From: Microbacterium trichothecenolyticum
GTDB taxonomy: Bacteria > Actinomycetota > Actinomycetes > Actinomycetales > Microbacteriaceae
Assembly (NCBI RefSeq): GCF_000956465.1
Contig: NZ_JYJA01000026.1
Span: 1 to 64,000, forward strand
Length of the DNA: 64,000 nucleotides
Direction of reading: 5' to 3'
Position 1 is the stretch's first letter; every line of letters begins with the position of its first letter. Below the pieces are notes generated by a model. That model was given only the letters and a program-made list of their open reading frames with translations. It did no database searches and was not told the DNA's origin. Below, piece after piece: positions 62,834 to 64,000 of this stretch. Position numbers and translations under genes: made by a program.

Positions 62834-63880
62834 ATGCCGAAACCCGCCAAGCCCCCCACCCTCACCGACGTCGCACGCCTGGCGGGTGTGTCGGTGCCGG
62901 CGGCGTCGCGTGCGCTCAACGGCGGGGTGCGCGGCAAGAAGAGCGGGTCGCCGGAGCTGCGCGAACGCGTCGAAGAGGCGGCCCGCACACTCGGCTACGC
63001 CGTGAGCCCGGCGGCTCAGACCATCAAAGGCGGCCGGGCGCGCACAGTGGCGTTCATCGTGGGCGACATCGACGACTTCGGCTCGGCGACCATGATCTCG
63101 GGCATCATGCACGCCGCCGAGGAACGCGGCATCTCGGTCGCTGTGCGCACGACGCGCGACGACCCCACCCGAGAGCTCGCCCTCTTGACGCAGCTGCGCG
63201 GCGAGCGCCATCTCGCGGTGGTGATGGCGACGAGCCGGACGACGGATGCGGCGCGCGAGGCGGCGGTGAAGGAGCACCTCGCGGTGCTGCGGGACCACGG
63301 CGCGAAGATCGTCGTGATCGGCGACAACGAGCTCGGCTTCCCCACCGTGACCGTGGACAATCGGCACGCCGCTCGCCTGCTGGCGGAAGGACTGGTGGAC
63401 GCCGGGCTCCGGCGGTTCGCACTCGTGTCCGGTCCTGCCGGTGAGATCACGGCGCTCGAGCGCGTCGGCGGTTTCGTCGAAGGGCTTGCACACCGGGGCA
63501 TCGCCGTGGACGAGCGCGATATCGTGCACACCGACTTCTCTCGCGATGGGGGTCACCGAGCGGTGGACCAACTGCGTGAGCGGCTCGACGAGGTCGACGT
63601 CATCGCGGCCATGAGCGACGCGATGGCAGTCGGTGTGATCGCTCGCCTGCGCGAGTTCGGCGTACCGGTTCCCGACGGCATCGAGGTGACCGGATTCGAC
63701 CACGTCCCCATGCTGGGGGATGTCCTGCCGGGGTTCAGCACGGTCGAGGTGCCGCTCGAGCAGTTCGGCGAAGCGGCGCTCGCCCTGGTGCTGGACGAGC
63801 ATGCCGACGGCGTCGACACGGTCGGTCTGAGCGGCACGCCGATCATCCATGGCGAGGCGATCCCAGCCCTCGAACGCTGA
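62834..63880 (+). CDS. LacI-family transcriptional regulator
   Basis: A 348-residue LacI/GalR repressor. The HTH TLTDVARLAGVSVPAASRALNG (about 9-30) is followed by the hinge ELRERVEEAARTLGYAVSP and a sugar-sensor domain (TVAFIVGDIDDFG to EVTGFDHVPMLGDVLPGFSTVEVP). The insertion GVRGKKSGSPE between HTH and hinge helix is longer than usual. ATG 62834 has GAGAGG upstream. Its likely target is the gene beyond the window edge, which is preceded by a LacI-type palindrome 57 bp after this stop. Confidence 0.92.
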   Translation: MPKPAKPPTLTDVARLAGVSVPAASRALNGGVRGKKSGSPELRERVEEAARTLGYAVSPAAQTIKGGRARTVAFIVGDIDDFGSATMISGIMHAAEERGISVAVRTTRDDPTRELALLTQLRGERHLAVVMATSRTTDAAREAAVKEHLAVLRDHGAKIVVIGDNELGFPTVTVDNRHAARLLAEGLVDAGLRRFALVSGPAGEITALERVGGFVEGLAHRGIAVDERDIVHTDFSRDGGHRAVDQLRERLDEVDVIAAMSDAMAVGVIARLREFGVPVPDGIEVTGFDHVPMLGDVLPGFSTVEVPLEQFGEAALALVLDEHADGVDTVGLSGTPIIHGEAIPALER

Positions 63881-63936
63881 GACCGGCGTGTGGGCTGCGG
63901 CATTCGATCGGGCCAGGAAAGCGTCTTCCTAAAGGA

Positions 63937-63954
63937 GTGGCAAACGTTGTCCAC
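63937..63954 (+). promoter_or_regulatory. LacI-type operator for the gene beyond the window
   Basis: GTGGCAAACGTTGTCCAC is a CG-centred palindrome (GTGG...CCAC around AACGTT), the classical shape of LacI-family operators. It lies 57 bp after the regulator gene. A TACTCT box (63962-63967) and an ATG at 63972 follow, but too little sequence remains to call a gene in 63881-64000. Confidence 0.7.
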
Positions 63955-64000
63955 TTTGAGGTACTCTCTCGATGACGGAATCGTTCCGGCACGAATCAAG

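Noticed and set aside
63972..64000. Start of a coding region at the right edge (ATG 63972)
   Set aside because: Fewer than ten codons are visible, and the start lies too close to the possible -10 to be judged.

Overview
The window is high-GC DNA with the gene content, start-codon use (many GTG/TTG) and -10-next-to-start promoters of an actinobacterium. The guaB / guaB3 / SURF1-DUF3817-guaA arrangement, the CIRCE-controlled groES without groEL and the general gene style point to Microbacteriaceae, most likely Microbacterium; this placement is inference from the sequence alone. No rRNA, tRNA, CRISPR array, prophage or insertion sequence was seen. It reads as chromosome with a few accessory catabolic islands.

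Layout. 1-8.1 kb: a truncated Hsp70-like membrane protein (its 3' end joined to an 86-bp inverted copy of copA, probably an assembly artefact), groES with tandem CIRCE operators, a RarD-type permease, a CsoR-controlled copper operon (copZ-copA-csoR) and a branched-chain amino-acid-type binding lipoprotein. 8.3-12.6 kb: the matching transporter operon livH-livM-livG-livF, whose LivH carries an unusual secreted N-terminal domain. 12.8-25 kb: GMP synthesis genes (guaB, guaB3, guaA) mixed with a flavin amine oxidase, a TMEM175-like channel, a TetR-controlled drug exporter with a duplicated operator, an ABC-F protein and SURF1. 25-30 kb: a TagE-like glycosyltransferase, a two-gene ClpP operon in which the second subunit has lost its catalytic serine, a stand-alone LigD-type polymerase and a ClgR/PopR-like regulator. 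29.8-42.1 kb: a large secreted subtilase, a lipoprotein, a Bax-inhibitor-1 protein, a phosphodiesterase, an ABC-2 exporter, a MarR/F420-reductase-like pair, a glycosyltransferase, a hydrolase and an unknown protein.

42.1-51.7 kb is the most interesting block: eight co-directional, mostly overlapping genes encoding a type III glutamine synthetase (GlnT/GmaS), the three glutamate-synthase-like subunits of the GlxBCD/MgsABC family, a HutD-like protein, a monomeric sarcosine-oxidase-type flavoenzyme, an M20 amidohydrolase and a cupin-HTH regulator, divergent from an ammonium transporter. Together they look like an N-methylglutamate-type route for amine nitrogen in which a single-chain flavin oxidase stands in for the usual four-subunit N-methylglutamate dehydrogenase.

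52-60.1 kb is a sugar-acid catabolic operon under a LacI regulator: mannonate oxidoreductase, an L-idonate/L-gulonate-type dehydrogenase, an MFS symporter, ManD, Eda and KdgK. It converts fructuronate/mannonate to 2-keto-3-deoxygluconate and on to pyruvate and glyceraldehyde-3-phosphate; no glucuronate isomerase is present, so L-gulonate is a likely input. The window ends with PPK2, a PhzF-like protein, a FetB-like permease and a second LacI regulator followed by a LacI-type operator that must serve a gene beyond the edge.

Window-wide signals: at least a dozen genes have a TANNNT -10 box exactly 6-7 nt before the start codon (leaderless mRNAs); several families of palindromic dispersed elements occur, one of them inside a coding region; and the word GGATGC/GCATCC is conspicuously frequent in genes and terminators.
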